NCBI GenBank assembly: GCA_051294375.1
Contig: CM119271.1
Coordinates: forward strand, 11,335,434-11,399,433
Direction: 5' to 3'
Source of the DNA: Paraspadella gotoi
Lineage: Eukaryota; Chaetognatha
DNA length: 64,000 nucleotides
Shown: piece by piece, positions 12,540 to 25,751 of the stretch
How the letters are laid out: each line of letters opens with the position of its first letter
How positions within the stretch are numbered: position 1 is the stretch's first letter
Program-made: the position numbers and the translations under genes
Notes under the pieces: generated by a model
The model's database searches: none
The model's input: the letters and a program-made list of their open reading frames with translations, nothing else
What the model was told of the DNA's origin: nothing

Positions 12540-13275
12540 ACAACAACAACAAACAACAACACAACAACAACAAACAACAAACAACAACAACAAATGCCAT
12601 CGGACCTTGCAGATCTAGGAAAAATGGCCGAAGGGCTAAGACGTTGACGACGACGACGACACGAAGACGACAACGAATGACATTATTGCATATTTTCTAT
12701 TTTTATGCGATCGTTCATTTATGCATTCATTCGCTCACTCTCTCCGCTCAGTTCACAGTTTTGTGATTTCTTCATTCATTCGCTCGTTTCAATTAGCCGT
12801 TCCTTCCCTCAATATCATTAGATTTATTCGAATAATTCCCTGACTCTTTTCAGTCACTCAGGGAATTCTCTCATAATTTCGTTCAATTGAATCTATTTTT
12901 TTGTTGTTTCATCAATTTCAATCCATTCAGTTCAATACTTCAACAAGTGTGTATAAGTAGTCGTCAGTTCGTGAGATGTGTCATCATTCATTCATTAGTC
13001 TCATTAATTAATTCAATCATTCCTATCATTCATTCATTCAATTAACTCCATCAATCAATGAAATATATAAAAAAAAAATCAATGCAAGATATTTAACCAT
13101 CATAAATCAAAACGGGAAAACCTATCGGGATTCGCTTGTCAATATTCTTTTGTCCCTGGCCTTTCCTTCCCAGCTCTATTCCCTTCTTCTCCTTCCAATG
13201 ATCGCTCATCCCGCAACCGCCCCTCTTTCTCTTTCCTCCTCGCTCCATCACGTCCTCTGACTCTCACCCACGGAA

Positions 13276-13703
13276 GCGCCCGCGCAACCGTCTCGCCGCC
13301 CTCAGATCGGCGTGCTTCTACGTCTTGGAGCGGGTCGTGGCGAGCGAGTCGGACGCCTCCTTCGGCGGATCTAGTCTGGGCTCGGTTTCGATCGCGGGCT
13401 GGACACGGGATGCGGTCGTACCTGGGCGCGTCGACGAGACGAAATGCGGCGGGGCGGTCGAGGCGCGCGGGCGCGCGGGGGCTCCGTTTGTTTGACGGAG
13501 ATTCTGTTCCGCTCGGTAGGGAGAGAAGGAGACAGCACCTTTGTCAGGGCGTGGGACGGGCTGTGAGGCGCGCTGGCGCTAGTGGCCGCGGTGTTTCGCG
13601 TCGACCGGAGTCTGTGACGTTTGCGGGCGAGGGAGCTGATGCAGCGGCTATTCCTCGCGACGTTGTCGCGCAGAGCTTGAAAGCGTACTTACAACAAAAA
13701 TAA
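13276..13703 (+). pseudogene. Kelch-repeat gene, upstream exon, copy B, noisy
   Basis: Degenerate counterpart of 3168-3429. Words such as GGACGCCTCCTTC and GGCGGATCTAGTCTGG are shared, but extra bases break the kelch frame many times. The frame at 13410-13703 is open by chance and does not match the copy A protein. Confidence 0.55.
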
Positions 13704-13704
13704 T

Positions 13705-14570
13705 TCGTACAAGATTATTTGTGTTGATCGCATCAAGATTCTGTTCACATAATACGCTTAAGATAAATTAATGATAGTGAATTACTTTGTGACACCGAAA
13801 GATTACGTAGATTCGGCATTAGCAATATCAGTTCATGAAAAACGAATCATACAATCTTAAAATCGATTCTCTAGAAAAGAGCTTATGTCAATCACGTTAA
13901 CATAAAAAAGAGTAGTCTATTATATAAAAGCAAGCAAGGGGTTTTGCTATTTGTACTACCTTTATAAACAGGTAATAGCTAACCTGTGTAAAACCCACGT
14001 CCGCCTGTCAATATTACAATAAGACAATTATTATACAAGTAAAATAGACCTATAATTTAATTAATAACTAAATTTGATATTATATTTTATACATTAAAGT
14101 ATATGAGACGGTTGGTTCTTGCCGCACTCGTTTTTAATTTAAATGTGCCTTAAATCGATCCGCCTTATCCGTCATTTCTAAAAAAATTGGATGATAATAA
14201 CTTCATATTCATCTTTTAACTTCTATTTATACTTCTAACTTCTATTCTATTTTCTTAACTTTCTATTCTATTCTTCTAACTTCTATTCTATTCTTCTTAA
14301 CTTCTATTCATCATTTCTTAACTTCTATTCTTTTCTTAACCTTTCTATGCTTCTTTTAATATCTTTAACTTCATTAATTCTAATTCTACTTCTTCTTAAC
14401 TTCTATTCTATTTTCTATCTATTCACTTGCTTCTATTCTGTTGGTAACATCTACAATTCTATTCTTCTTAACTTCTATTCTTTCTTCTTAACTTTTATTC
14501 TATTTCTGTCTTAACTTGTATTCTATCTTTATTCTTACTATTCTTCTTACCTTCCTTCACCTCCCAATAC
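13705..14570 (+). other. Intron of kelch gene copy B
   Basis: Counterpart of 3431-4495, including the CTTCTTAACTTCTATTCTA-type repeats at 14210-14540. No coding signal. Confidence 0.55.
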
Positions 14571-14935
14571 ACGCACGCCCAAATGCGCCCGACGCCTCTG
14601 GACGCGAATCTCCAATCCAAGGTCCGACCCCTAGCGGAACGATGGTTGAACGAGCATAGCTTGAGCGACGTGCGAAGACTGTTTCTTCTTCGCGGCGAAC
14701 AGCGACGAACCATCTCCCTTCTGATCTCCGCGGCGGACAAGAGATTCCCCTCGGCTGCACGGATCAAACTGCTTCGCTTCTCACGGAGCGGCGGAGACGG
14801 CGCCGTAGCTGGGCCGACGTGGTGTCGCCGGGTTCCGCGTCCGCCGCCGAGATACGGCGCCGGTTGCGGAAGCGATCGGGACCAAGCTTTACCTCTTGGG
14901 CGGATGGGAGAAAAGGTTAGGGGAAAGAAGTCAAA
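14570..14935 (+). pseudogene. Kelch-repeat gene, middle exon, copy B, frameshifted
   Basis: SWADVVSPGSA is read in one frame and PPPRYGAGCG in another. Joined by a single frame change they give a normal kelch strand-loop-strand. A following piece would read as a Gly-Gly-Trp blade end only after another frame change. This is the counterpart of 4500-4955. Confidence 0.55.
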
Positions 14936-15179
14936 TCGGTTGAATGAAATATTGATTAAAATCATCTAATAAAGTTAAATTATTTAAAATTTAAAATTTA
15001 ATTTAAAATTTGTATTAAAAAATCTAAAAATTCAAAATTTCAAAAATTTTAATATGTCAAAAATTAAAAATTTAAAAAAAAAATTTTAAAAAAATAAGAT
15101 TTTTAAAAGGCTCTTTTATTTTTATGCTAAAATCTCTCAGACTCTGGCAGATACTTCAGAAACTCTCAAACTTGCTCTT

Positions 15180-15593
15180 TCCCCCCCGACCCTCCGCCCC
15201 CCTCTCCCCCCCAAAAAAAGCGGCCTACTTGAACGACCTCTGGTGTTTCGACTCTTCGACGACATCTTGGACGGAAATCCTCTTCCCCACCGCCGCCGCC
15301 CTCTCTCGGCCGACGCCCCGCTTCCTCTCCACCGACGCCCCTCGACGAGCGGACGGCCTACTTCTCGTCGGCGGTACTCGGCGCCGAAAACGGAGACGTC
15401 CGGATATTCGACGCCGGGACGAGAGAGTGGAGCGGGAGAGAGAACTTCACGCAGAGGGGCGTGTGTCCGAGATTGGTGCATCGATCGGCGAGGATCGGCG
15501 GAAGCGTCTTCGTCGTGGGGGATGGAGAGGATCGAGCGGGATCGCCCGAGTGCGTTTGTGGAGATTAGGGTGGAAGGGCTGGACTCGTTTTAG
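15180..15593 (+). pseudogene. Kelch-repeat gene, last exon, copy B
   Basis: This is the cleanest copy of the last exon. An open frame gives AAYLNDLWCFDSSTTSWTEI and GLLLVGG, a classic kelch blade: a DLWxFD strand, a Trp four to six residues later, then a hydrophobic strand ending in Gly-Gly. A frame change is then needed to read VRIFDAGTREWSG, CPRLVHRSARIGGSVFVVGD and, after another, AFVEIRVEGLDSF and the stop at 15591-15593. An AATAAA follows at 15715. Confidence 0.65.
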
Positions 15594-15714
15594 ACTGTGG
15601 AGGGGGGGGCGGAGAGAGAGATTGAGAGGGCGACGTGTTCCGTAAAAATCTGGGAAAAATTCCCGTTGTAGTATTTATCGTTATTATTACCTCGATTTTG
15701 ATATCTTTTAAAGA

Positions 15715-15720
15715 AAATAA
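15715..15720 (+). promoter_or_regulatory. Candidate polyadenylation signal, kelch copy B
   Basis: AATAAA 122 bases after the stop, in the same position relative to the gene end as in copy A. Confidence 0.5.
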
Positions 15721-16657
15721 ATGGAATTGGAATTGATTTACTTTTCGTTTGGTTTCGTTTCATTTTACTTTTTCTTTTCATTTACTTTTTTTTTGTTTTT
15801 AATCCGTTTTTTTTTCATTTTTTTTTTTGCCATTTTCATTTTTCAAACACTTTTTTCCTTTTCAAATTTATCTGCCTTCATTTTCCATTCCCTCCTTCAT
15901 TTCCTCCCTCCTTCATTTTCCTCCTTCTTCATTTTCCTCCATATAATCTTATACACTTTAAATCCTCATATACTTCACATAATTCCTTCATTTTCCTCCT
16001 CCTTCTTCATTATTTCTCCACTCTTCATTTTTCCTTCCCTTCTTCATTTTTCCTCCCCTTCTTCATTCCCTCCTCTTCTTCATTTTTCTTTCTTCATTTT
16101 CCTTCCTCTTTCTTTCACTCATTTTTTTCGTCGCCTCCTTCAATTTTCCGGTCCTTCTTCATTTCTCCCCCTTTCTTTCATTTTTCATTCCTCATCTCGT
16201 TTCGTCTTCAACTCGGCGACGTCCCGATGTCACTTCTTCCGCATCGTTTGGGGGGGGGAGGAGGTAAGAGGGAGAGTAACGTCTCCCTCCTTTTCCTCGG
16301 CACTTCTACGCTTTCTCTCTCTCTCTCTCTTCTCTTTCTCTCTTCTCTATCTCTCTCTTTCTCTCTCTCTCCCTTCTCTCTTCCTCTCTCATGATTTCCC
16401 TACTCCTCTTTTCTTCTTCCTCTGTCCCTCTCTCTCTCGCTCTTTCTCTTTCGCTCTCCCGCTCTCCCTCCCTCACTTCCTCTCCATGACTTTCTTCCCT
16501 CCTCTCTCTCCCTCTCCTCTCCTCTCTTTCTCTCTCTCTCCCTCCCTCTCTCTCTTCCTCCCCATGATTTTCTCTCAGCGGTTGAATGGAGGTTGATTGC
16601 GAAAACATCAGCAACGAGGATGAGAAAAAAATTCAAATCAGTTTCAATCAGGAGTGA

Positions 16658-16707
<50 letters not shown>

Positions 16708-17440
16708 GAGAGAGAGGAGAAGACAGAGAGAGAGAGAGAGAAGAGAGAGAGCGAAGCTGGGTAGTAAAGACACGCGTCCACCGCACAAAAAACTATTCAT
16801 TCGCCAGGCAACTTATCGTCAGGCCGAGCGAGTGAGAAAAAGAGAGAAAGAGAGTGAGAGAGAGATGGAGAGAGTGAGAGTAAAAGAACGAGGCAGTAGG
16901 TCACCTTTATTTGGTCAAGTTTATCCAATTTGAATAAGCACATCCAAATTAACAGATCCTTTAAAGTTTAGAACAAATGAAAAACCCAAATTAAAATTTA
17001 ACAACAAAAAAAACAAACACGAAAAAGAAAAAGGAAGAGAAAAAAGAAAAAAGAAGAGAAAATTGGATGATGGAATTTGAATCGATTCGAGGCTAACCGA
17101 TAAGACTTTCAAGTGCGAAGGGGAAGAGAGAGAGAGAGAGAGAGAGACGGAGAGGAGAGAGAGAGATGAGAGAGAGAGAGATGAGAGAGATGAGAGTGGA
17201 GAGGAAGAAAAGGGAAGAGGGGGAAGAGAGAGAGCGACAACTCGATTTTTTTTTTCAAAAGTTCAAAGTATTTTCTTTTTTATTCCAAAAAAGCAGAATT
17301 TCTCTCTCTCTCTCTCTCTCTATCTTCTCCTCTCTCTCTCTGCCTCTACTCTCTCTCTCTCTCTCCTCTCTTCTCCTCTTACTCGTTATTTTTCCTTATC
17401 TACGTGTCACATCATAGGACACCTTTAAGACACGACGAGC
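15721..17440. other. Downstream low-complexity part of copy B
   Basis: Pyrimidine minisatellite at 15880-16190, CT tract 16315-16565, GA tract 16655-16755, A-rich stretch 16980-17060 and mixed GA/CT tracts 17125-17390. All match the order of copy A. No gene. Confidence 0.7.
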
Positions 17441-17748
17441 ATTTCCTTTATCTGTTGTTGTCGACGACAGACCAATCGACGAGACGACACGACTTGTGAC
17501 GTATGAGACGACGACGACGCTGACGACGAACGACGACGACGACGACGACATGAGACGACGAACGACGACGACGTGATGTATAAGAGCCCGATACAGACGA
17601 TGACGCACGACGATGATGACGAGAGACGACGATCGACTGACGCACGACTACGACGACGACGGACGATGGCCAAAAAAAACCTCAGAGCAATAATCATCTT
17701 CAAAGGCGTCGATTTTCAGAATCATCTCCGTTTTGATGCTCATCTCAT

Positions 17749-17823
<75 letters not shown>

Positions 17824-17869
17824 TTCTTTCTCTATTTCTCTCTCTCCTTTTTTTTCATCTTTTTCCTGT

Positions 17870-18180
17870 CCTCGACGGCGGAAATCCTATGGTGGGCCCG
17901 ATCCTATTGTGGGCGGAATCCTTAGTGGACGGAATCCTGTGGCGCAATACTTTGCTCAATCCTGCGGGCCCACGCTAAGTGGGTGGAAATCCTACAAGGG
18001 TACAATCCTTTAGCGCAATACTATGGGCTCTATTCTACGGGCGCAGTCTTAGGCGGGCGCAATTCTACGTGGGCGGAATCCTATGTGGGCAGCGCCATCT
18101 TGAAGTGGGCGGAAACTAGGTGGTCGCAATTTTAGTGGCCATACTACGTGGGCACATTCCTGCGACGCACCGGAAAGGAA
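17870..18180. repeat. GC-rich degenerate minisatellite (GTGGGCGGAATCCTA)
   Basis: About fifteen irregular repeats of a 15-20 base unit related to GTGGGCGGAATCCTA and GTGGGCGCAATTCTA. Open frames across it are not conserved between units. It sits immediately after the end of copy B. Confidence 0.75.
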
Positions 18181-18239
18181 TCAGATGAAAATACTAATAG
18201 AAATAAAGGGAAAAAAGGAAGGATTATATAAACAATAAT

Positions 18240-18720
18240 AGTATGAGAAAAATAAGGAATGAAGTTCGAATCATTTCTTATTCAAAGGACATATTAATAT
18301 GGTTGAAGCCATCTCATTTTCTAAATTTTGAAGCCAATATAGAAAAATAAGATGAAGTCGAACCATTTCTTATTTGAAGGCTAATATAGAATAATAAGGA
18401 TGAAGTCGAATCATTTCTTATTTTGAAGCTAATATAGAAAAATAGGGATGAATTCGAACCATTTCTTATTTTGAAGCTAATATAGAATAATAAGGATGAA
18501 GTCGAACCATTTCTTATTTTGAAGCTAATATAGAATAATAAGGATGAAGTCAAACCATTTCTTATTTTGAAGCTAATATAGAAAAATAAGGATGAAGTCG
18601 AACCATTTCTTATTTTGAAGCTAATATAGAATAATAAGGATGAAGTCGAATCATTTCTTATTTTGAAGCTAATATAGAATAATAAGGATGAAGTCGAATA
18701 ATTTCTTATTTTGAAGCCAA
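18240..18720. repeat. 48-bp tandem array, about nine copies
   Basis: Unit GATGAAGTCGAACCATTTCT followed by TATTTTGAAGCTAATATAGA and ATAATAAG, total 48 bases. The minus-strand frame reads as a 16-residue repeat only because 48 is divisible by three. Units differ at a few positions. Confidence 0.9.
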
Positions 18721-18797
18721 ATTGAAAATATGATTCGTCCTCCGCGAGGGATTTTTTTATCCTTTAGAAAATAGGCGTTTCCGAGGCGGATTGAGAC

Positions 18798-18862
<65 letters not shown>

Positions 18863-19175
18863 CGAAGGCATACTGACAAATATTGAGAAACACAGAGAAA
18901 AGACAGTCGGAGAGACAGATATACAATTATAAAATTATACATACAGATAGACAGTATAAGATCAAGAATAATATGTAATAAAAGACACTCTCTAAATTAT
19001 ACAATATTAGTACATACATGAGAATCTATGACTATTTTCTAAATGAAATAAATAAAATCACAACGAGAAAAAAAAGTTGTTTTTTTTCATTCTTGATTTC
19101 GAAAAAGTTCAACGCCCAAAAACTCAACGAGAGAGAAATTCTTATGAAGTACTGACTTTTTTTGCCAAACCTAGT

Positions 19176-19229
<54 letters not shown>

Positions 19230-20195
19230 GAGAGAAAGAGAGAGAGAGAAAGAGAATCGGCAAGAGGGAATAAAAAATCCATTTTCCTTTTCTAAGTCTC
19301 TGGTCTGATTCAGTTCTAATCCGCAGAAAATAGGCTGACCATGTTTGTTTTTCGTTTTAGCGATTCTCTATAGCTGTTTCTGATTTATAAATTTTTATTT
19401 TTGTAAATTTTAAAATTTTTATAAAAGATATTTAAAAAAAATTTATAATAATTTAAATAATGCATATATCATTGCAGGAGATAAATCTCACCGGAATCGA
19501 AGATGGATTGTAGGATCGAGTGATCGCCGCCAGAATGTAATCGTCAAAAACTGATTGGCTGAAGAGGATCTGGAATTGACCAATCAGCTTACTTAAGTTT
19601 TTCTTTAAATAGTATATTGGATAAAATCTATAAATCGAAACAAATATATATACGTTTTAAAATATTTTTAAAAGTTTTAATAATAACTAATAATTAATAA
19701 TATTAGATTTATAAATAATAATAAATAATAATAATTAATTCTTTATACATATTTAAATATCTTTCTTAAATAATATATCTCTTTCTCTATTTCTTGCTAC
19801 ATCTATTTATTGTTCAACCCTGTCTCTCTTTCTCCCAAATACTCTTTTTTTTTCTATATATAAATATCTTTCTTAAATATCAATTAAATATTTAATCTAG
19901 CGAGCAACAAGCTTGGCCTCGGCCGCTGGCTCGCACGATTCCATTCTCTGAAATCATTTCTCGCCAGCTTTGCGCCACTTCCGGTTTCGATCTGCGCCCG
20001 AGGTCGAGTTAGAGGAAATAAAAAAGACGGAAACAAAAAAGTAAGAAAATAGAAATAAAAAAGAAATATTAACATGGAATGATACTTTCTAGTAATAGGA
20101 AGAAAATACAAGGAAATGTACAACGGCCATTTCCCGGGTCGCGAGAGGAAGAAAAAAAAATACAAGAACGGTGATTCCAATGTGTTGCGCCGCAG
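18721..20195. other. Non-coding DNA with two (GA)n tracts
   Basis: GA tracts occupy 18793-18860 and 19173-19258. A segment at 19540-19590 has opposed CCAAT-type boxes (GATTGG and CCAATCAGC). A GC-rich patch at 19900-20000 contains an ETS-like CCGGAAGTG on the minus strand. No gene is recognised. Confidence 0.5.
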
Positions 20196-20220
20196 NNNNN
20201 NNNNNNNNNNNNNNNNNNNN
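20196..20220. other. Assembly gap of 25 N
   Basis: Exactly 25 N. Confidence 0.99.
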
Positions 20221-21240
20221 TGACTATTTTCACATGCATTTCCTTGGATCACAATTCGGAATTTCTGAAGGCGGCACTAGCAAGTCCTCTTAGATTTGAT
20301 GGTTTTTTCTGTTAACAATGAGACCAATACAAATTTATGCCTTTTATACGTAATCGGGACAGACGATGGACCAGACATTACGACGACGACCGACGAAACT
20401 TAAAAAGGAGAAAGAAAAGCAATGGTTGGGTGGGGGGAAGTAAATTTCAGAATAGTTAAGTTAAGGTTTACAGATTAGAGTTCGGATTAAAAGGGATTTA
20501 TGTAAATTGTCAAATTTTTAGTGTAAAGGCCTTACCCTTACTCAGGGAGGCTGGTTGTGATTAGATTAAGGTTAATAATTTGGTGATTTAGCCATTTGGA
20601 TTAAAGGCAAGAGTTGTTTTTATATTTTTTCTTTCTTTAGTTATTTATTCATTCTCTGCTTCTCTCTCACTCTCCCTCTCTTCTCTCATTTCTTCTTGTA
20701 CAAAAGTCAATCAATTTTTATTTATTGCCTCCGCAACATTTCGAATCTCTGCGGACTTTCTTTTTCCTTTTTCTCTCACATTACGGGGAATGAAACCTCA
20801 TGAAAGGAGATGAGAGAGGAGAGAGAGAGATGCGAGGAGAGAGATGAGAAGAGAGAGAGAGAAGAGAGAGAGAGAGAATGTGAGTAAGAGTTAATAGAAT
20901 ATAGAAAGAAAGAATAGAAGGTAAGCGAAAGAAAGAAAGAAAGAAAGAAAGAAAAGATAGAAAAGAGGAGAGAAGAAAAGAAAGAAAGAAAGAAAGAAAG
21001 GAATGAATATTATTTTCTCTCCTTTATGAATGCGCGACTCTGATTGGCTGGAAAGTGTGACCTGTGAAGTGACATGTCACACAATATCTTCCTTCCATCG
21101 TGACCGGTCACACCAATTTACCTATCTGATGTGACACTGTTGACACGCTTGCGACATGTCACTTTGATGCGACCATCTAGGGACCGTTGCGCGACAGAGT
21201 GTGGACAGACCTTCCTATGGTCGAAATTTGATACTGAGTG
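20221..21240. other. Non-coding DNA, GA tracts and GTGAC palindromes
   Basis: Purine-rich microsatellites (GAGAGA, GAAA) fill 20800-21000. At 21055-21165 there is a cluster of short palindromes including GTGACATGTCAC and GTGACCGGTCAC. No coding exon is recognised. Confidence 0.55.
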
Positions 21241-21242
21241 AC

Positions 21243-22735
21243 GATAGTTTTTATTGGTTAGAAAAAGTACAATTTGATCCTCATTTTAAAGTTTTGAGTT
21301 TGTATGAGAAGAGAAAACTATTTTAATAGTTTTTAGAATATTTTTGGCGCCCTATTTTTGACATAATTTCTGAAAGACCAAAACGTCCGCATCAAAATGA
21401 ATACAAACCACTATATAAAAAGTGATCATCATTTTGGGATTTTTTAGTTTTTTTAAAGTTTTATATTTTGAATGATGATTTCCATTTTAGTTTTTGAGTT
21501 TGTATAGAAAAAGAAGAACTATTTTAATAGTGTGTAGAATATTTTTTGGCGGCCTTATTTTTGACAATATATTCTGAAAGACCAAAACGTCAGCATCAAA
21601 GAGTACAAACACTATATTAAAGTGATACCATTTTGGGATTATTAGTTTTTTTAAAGTTTTTATATTTTGAATGATGATTATTAAAAGGTGTAAAGGAGAT
21701 ATTAATGCTACCATAATTTCTATTTCTTGGTATACAATTGATTTAGGTTAAGTAATTATTGGCCCCTCCTACTCTTAATTAATATTATTTTATTATTATA
21801 TTTTTTTTTGCTTAAATTTTAAAAATATTATGACGGGAATCGAACGTCAAGCTTTTGGCATAAAAAAAAATGAGAACGGTCACAGGGTTGAACCAGCTCC
21901 CTTATGTTTTCAACTTCAAAAGAAGGCCTGTTACCCAAGTTCCAACAAAAGATAGTTTTATTGGCTAGTAAAATGTACAATTTGATTCATCCCATTTGAA
22001 AGTTTTTAGTTTGTTTAGAAAAGAGAAAAACTATTTTAATAGTTTTAGAATATTTTTTGCGCCCTATTTTTTGACTATATATTCTGAAAGACAAAAACGT
22101 CAGCATCAAAAACAAATACCAAACACTATAGAAAAGTGATTTACTATTTGGGTTTTTTAGTTTTTTTTAAAGTTTATAATTTGAATGAAGATTATTTAAA
22201 AAGCGTAATTGAGGAATCCTAATTACTATCATAATTTTTATTTCTGGTATACAATTTTATTATGTTTAGGTATCTTATTGGCACTACTTCTTTAAAATAT
22301 CAATATTTTTATTTATATATTTTTTGTTTGAATTTTTTTTTAAAATACTACCATGGGAATCGAAGTCAGTTTTCGGCATTAATAAAAATAAAAACGTTCA
22401 CAGGGTTAAACCAGCAACCTTCAATAATCAAAGGGAAGGCCTTTACCAATTACCAACGAATACAACGTTAGTGTATGACTTGGTTTTAAAAGATATCCAA
22501 GAAATTTATAATTCTTTTTTTATTTTTTTAAATTTCTCTTTATTTTAAGTTACCAATTAGTAGTTTAATATACTATTGGCGACCTACTTTTTAATAATAT
22601 CTTAAATTTTTTAAAAAATACTACGCTGGGATCGAACGTTTAGCTTTAGCATTTAAAAAAAATACAGGTTTAGAACCAAATACTTTCATTAATCAAAGAA
22701 GCTCGTTTACCCACTTACCAACATAATAACTACTT
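21243..22735 (-). repeat. Tandem cluster of composite units with tRNA-like SINE parts
   Basis: A 230-base AT-rich module (with CTATTTTAATAG and TCTGAAAGACCAAAACGTC) occurs at 21243-21480, 21481-21712 and 21956-22200. A second module occurs at about 21820-21945, 22345-22470 and 22615-22730. On the minus strand that second module reads like a tRNA: an A-box-like TTGGTAANTGGNTAAA and a B-box-like GCTGGTTCAACCCTG, followed by GTTCGATTCCC. Modules alternate head to tail, giving a 470-520 base composite unit. Confidence 0.65.
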
Positions 22736-22849
22736 TTAAACCTGAGATTATTAGAGTATTAAATGTTTTTCAGTTAATTTAACTTAATATTTAAAAATCG
22801 GCAATTTTCAAAAATATTTAACCTTACATATTTTTTAAACGTTATAACT

Positions 22850-23050
22850 TGATCCATAACCCTAATCCTAAACCTAATCTCAAATCCTTACCTAAATTCT
22901 GGGACCTTAACCCTAAGCCTTATCCTAATTTAATTCTGACCCCTAACCTTAAACCTGGAGTCCTAACCTTTAACCCTAACCTACATAATTCGTAACCTTG
23001 ATTACCGATATTGATCCCTAACCTCACCACTTAACCACTAACCTCCTATT
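22850..23050. repeat. Degenerate CCTAAC/CCCTAA-rich DNA
   Basis: Many imperfect CCTAA, CCCTAAC and CCTTAACC words, like eroded telomeric repeats, but never in a regular six-base register. Similar patches occur at 54050-54140, 54755-54840 and 61980-62240. It may simply be a common low-complexity class in this genome. Confidence 0.5.
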
Positions 23051-23094
23051 AATTTTCAACTAAAAATTAACCTATACTTAGCTATTAAAAAATT

Positions 23095-23740
23095 GCGCAG
23101 TAATACATTTGAAAAGGAAGAATTGCACAGGTAATGAATTTGCACAGAATGAATTATCATAGGAATAAATTTGCACAGGATGGAATTTTCACGGAATGAA
23201 TTTGCAGCAGAATAATTTCACAGGATGAATTCTGCAAGGGAATGAATTTGACAGGATTGAATTTGCACAAGAAGGAATTTGCACAGAAATGAAATTTGAC
23301 AGATTGAATTTGCCACAGGAATTAAATTTGCCAAGGATGAATTTGCACAGTGGAATGAATTTGCATAGAAAATTTGCACAGGAATAAATTTTTAACAGGA
23401 TAATTTGCACAGGAATAAATTTTGTTGGCAAATGATTCCTGTGCAAATTTATTCCTGTGCAAATTTCATTCTATTGCAAATTCTATTCCCTGTGCAATTG
23501 TATTCCTGTGTAAATTTATTCCTGTGACAAATTTCATTTCCTATGCAAATTCATTTCTGTGCAAAATTTCATTCCTCTACAAATTCATTCCTGTGCAAAT
23601 TCCAATCCTGCTGAAAATTTATTCCTGTGTAAATACATTCTTGTGCAAATCATTCCTTGCAAATTCAATCCTGTGCAAATTCATTCTGTTGTAAAGTTAT
23701 CCCTTGCTAAAAGTTTCCAGAGCAAAAGTATTCCTGTGAT
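23095..23740. repeat. Palindromic array of a 16-18 base unit
   Basis: The left half (23095-23415) is a tandem series of GGAATGAATTTGCACA-like units. The right half (23440-23740) is a series of ATTCCTGTGCAAATT units, the reverse complement. The centre lies near 23425. The whole can fold into one long hairpin of about 300 base pairs. Confidence 0.85.
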
Positions 23741-23744
23741 CTCT

Positions 23745-24148
23745 CTCTAAAGAAAGAAAAAGAAAGAAAAAGAAAGAAAAAGAAAAAAGGGAAAAAAATA
23801 GAAAAAATGATCGAAGAAAGCATGAAATAAAGAAAGAAGGGCAAAATATATGAAATTTAAATTTAAATTACTAAATAAACTATTTAATTAATCAATAAAA
23901 CCGAAGAAAAAATAAAAACGGAAACAACTAAAAAATAGGATTTAGTGAGGCAAAATTGATAAAACATTCACCTCGATTCAAAGTGTGATTTCTCGAAGTC
24001 TCGGTAGAAATGGTAAGGTCGAAGTGAGGCAGAGTCCGTTATATCAGCAGCGGCCAGAGTTTGGATAAGGTAGGGTCTCTTTAGATGAGGGACCAGTTTC
24101 GCGCGGGAGGGAGATCAAATGACTAGTGAGGTCAAAGGTTAAACTCGG
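23745..24148. other. Non-coding AT-rich DNA
   Basis: AAAGAAAG-type repeat at 23750-23790, then unremarkable DNA up to the gap. No gene seen. Confidence 0.5.
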
Positions 24149-24334
24149 NNNNNNNNNNNNNNNNNNNNNNNNNNNNNNNNNNNNNNNNNNNNNNNNNNNN
24201 NNNNNNNNNNNNNNNNNNNNNNNNNNNNNNNNNNNNNNNNNNNNNNNNNNNNNNNNNNNNNNNNNNNNNNNNNNNNNNNNNNNNNNNNNNNNNNNNNNNN
24301 NNNNNNNNNNNNNNNNNNNNNNNNNNNNNNNNNN
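24149..24334. other. Assembly gap of 186 N
   Basis: The only gap that is not 25 N, so probably a size estimate. It is followed by a (GAAA)n tract to 24366. Confidence 0.99.
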
Positions 24335-24335
24335 A

Positions 24336-25179
<844 letters not shown>

Positions 25180-25751
25180 CCGCTCTGCAGAGCCGCCGCC
25201 TCTGCGGCTGACGCGGCGCCCCGCTGCACGCGCTTCTGCTGTTCTTTCCATCCAATTCGATAAAAAAAAAATTTTCCTTCTTTGTTTATTTTTTTTTCTG
25301 TCCTAGGATTTTTTGAGGCAGCGAGCCGGTTTGGTTTTTCGGCAGATTTAGGCCTTTTTTAGGCCAAATTTTAGGCCATATTTAGGCCTTTTTCGGGGGG
25401 ACGCTTTTGTTCAGGAAAAAAAAGTTCAAATGAAATTCTACGCGAAGAATTAAATTTTTTTTTCGGTAAAAAAAAATAAAATAAACAAAAATAAAGAAAT
25501 TGAAAAAAAGGTAATTGGGAAAAATCATATCATTTGTTATTTCTATTTATTAAATAAATAATATTAACAATATTATATTAACAATAATTATTAACAATTA
25601 ATTATATCTATCTTTTATTTACCAAAAATTTAACAATCTACTACCATAAAGTCATTCTTTTTTAAAAAAAAGGCGGTAAAATCAAAATTTCTTTTTGACT
25701 TTATCATTTAAATAACGTTGTGAAATTTTCTCCCTGACCCGTGACAAGAAA

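Larger units (their letters stand above)
12383..17870. repeat. Large duplicated block, copy B
   Basis: Colinear with 2338-9280 in the same orientation. It shows frequent single-base insertions, for example GATCGCTCATCCCGCAACC here against GATCCTCATCCCCAACC in copy A. Its third kelch exon is cleaner than that of copy A, so neither copy is uniformly better. It ends at CT repeats before the minisatellite at 17870. Confidence 0.85.

Noticed and set aside
13410-13703. 97-residue Arg-rich protein in copy B
   Set aside because: Wrong frame of the noisy kelch exon; the copy A frame with kelch motifs does not match it.
18314-18553. 16-residue repeat protein on the minus strand
   Set aside because: Follows from a 48-base tandem DNA repeat; no start context or flanking exon.
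22850-23050. Interstitial telomere
   Set aside because: CCTAA words are irregular, without six-base periodicity, and similar patches are scattered elsewhere.
23095-23740. CRISPR-like array
   Set aside because: No spacers of constant length; the units are contiguous minisatellite repeats in a eukaryotic genome.
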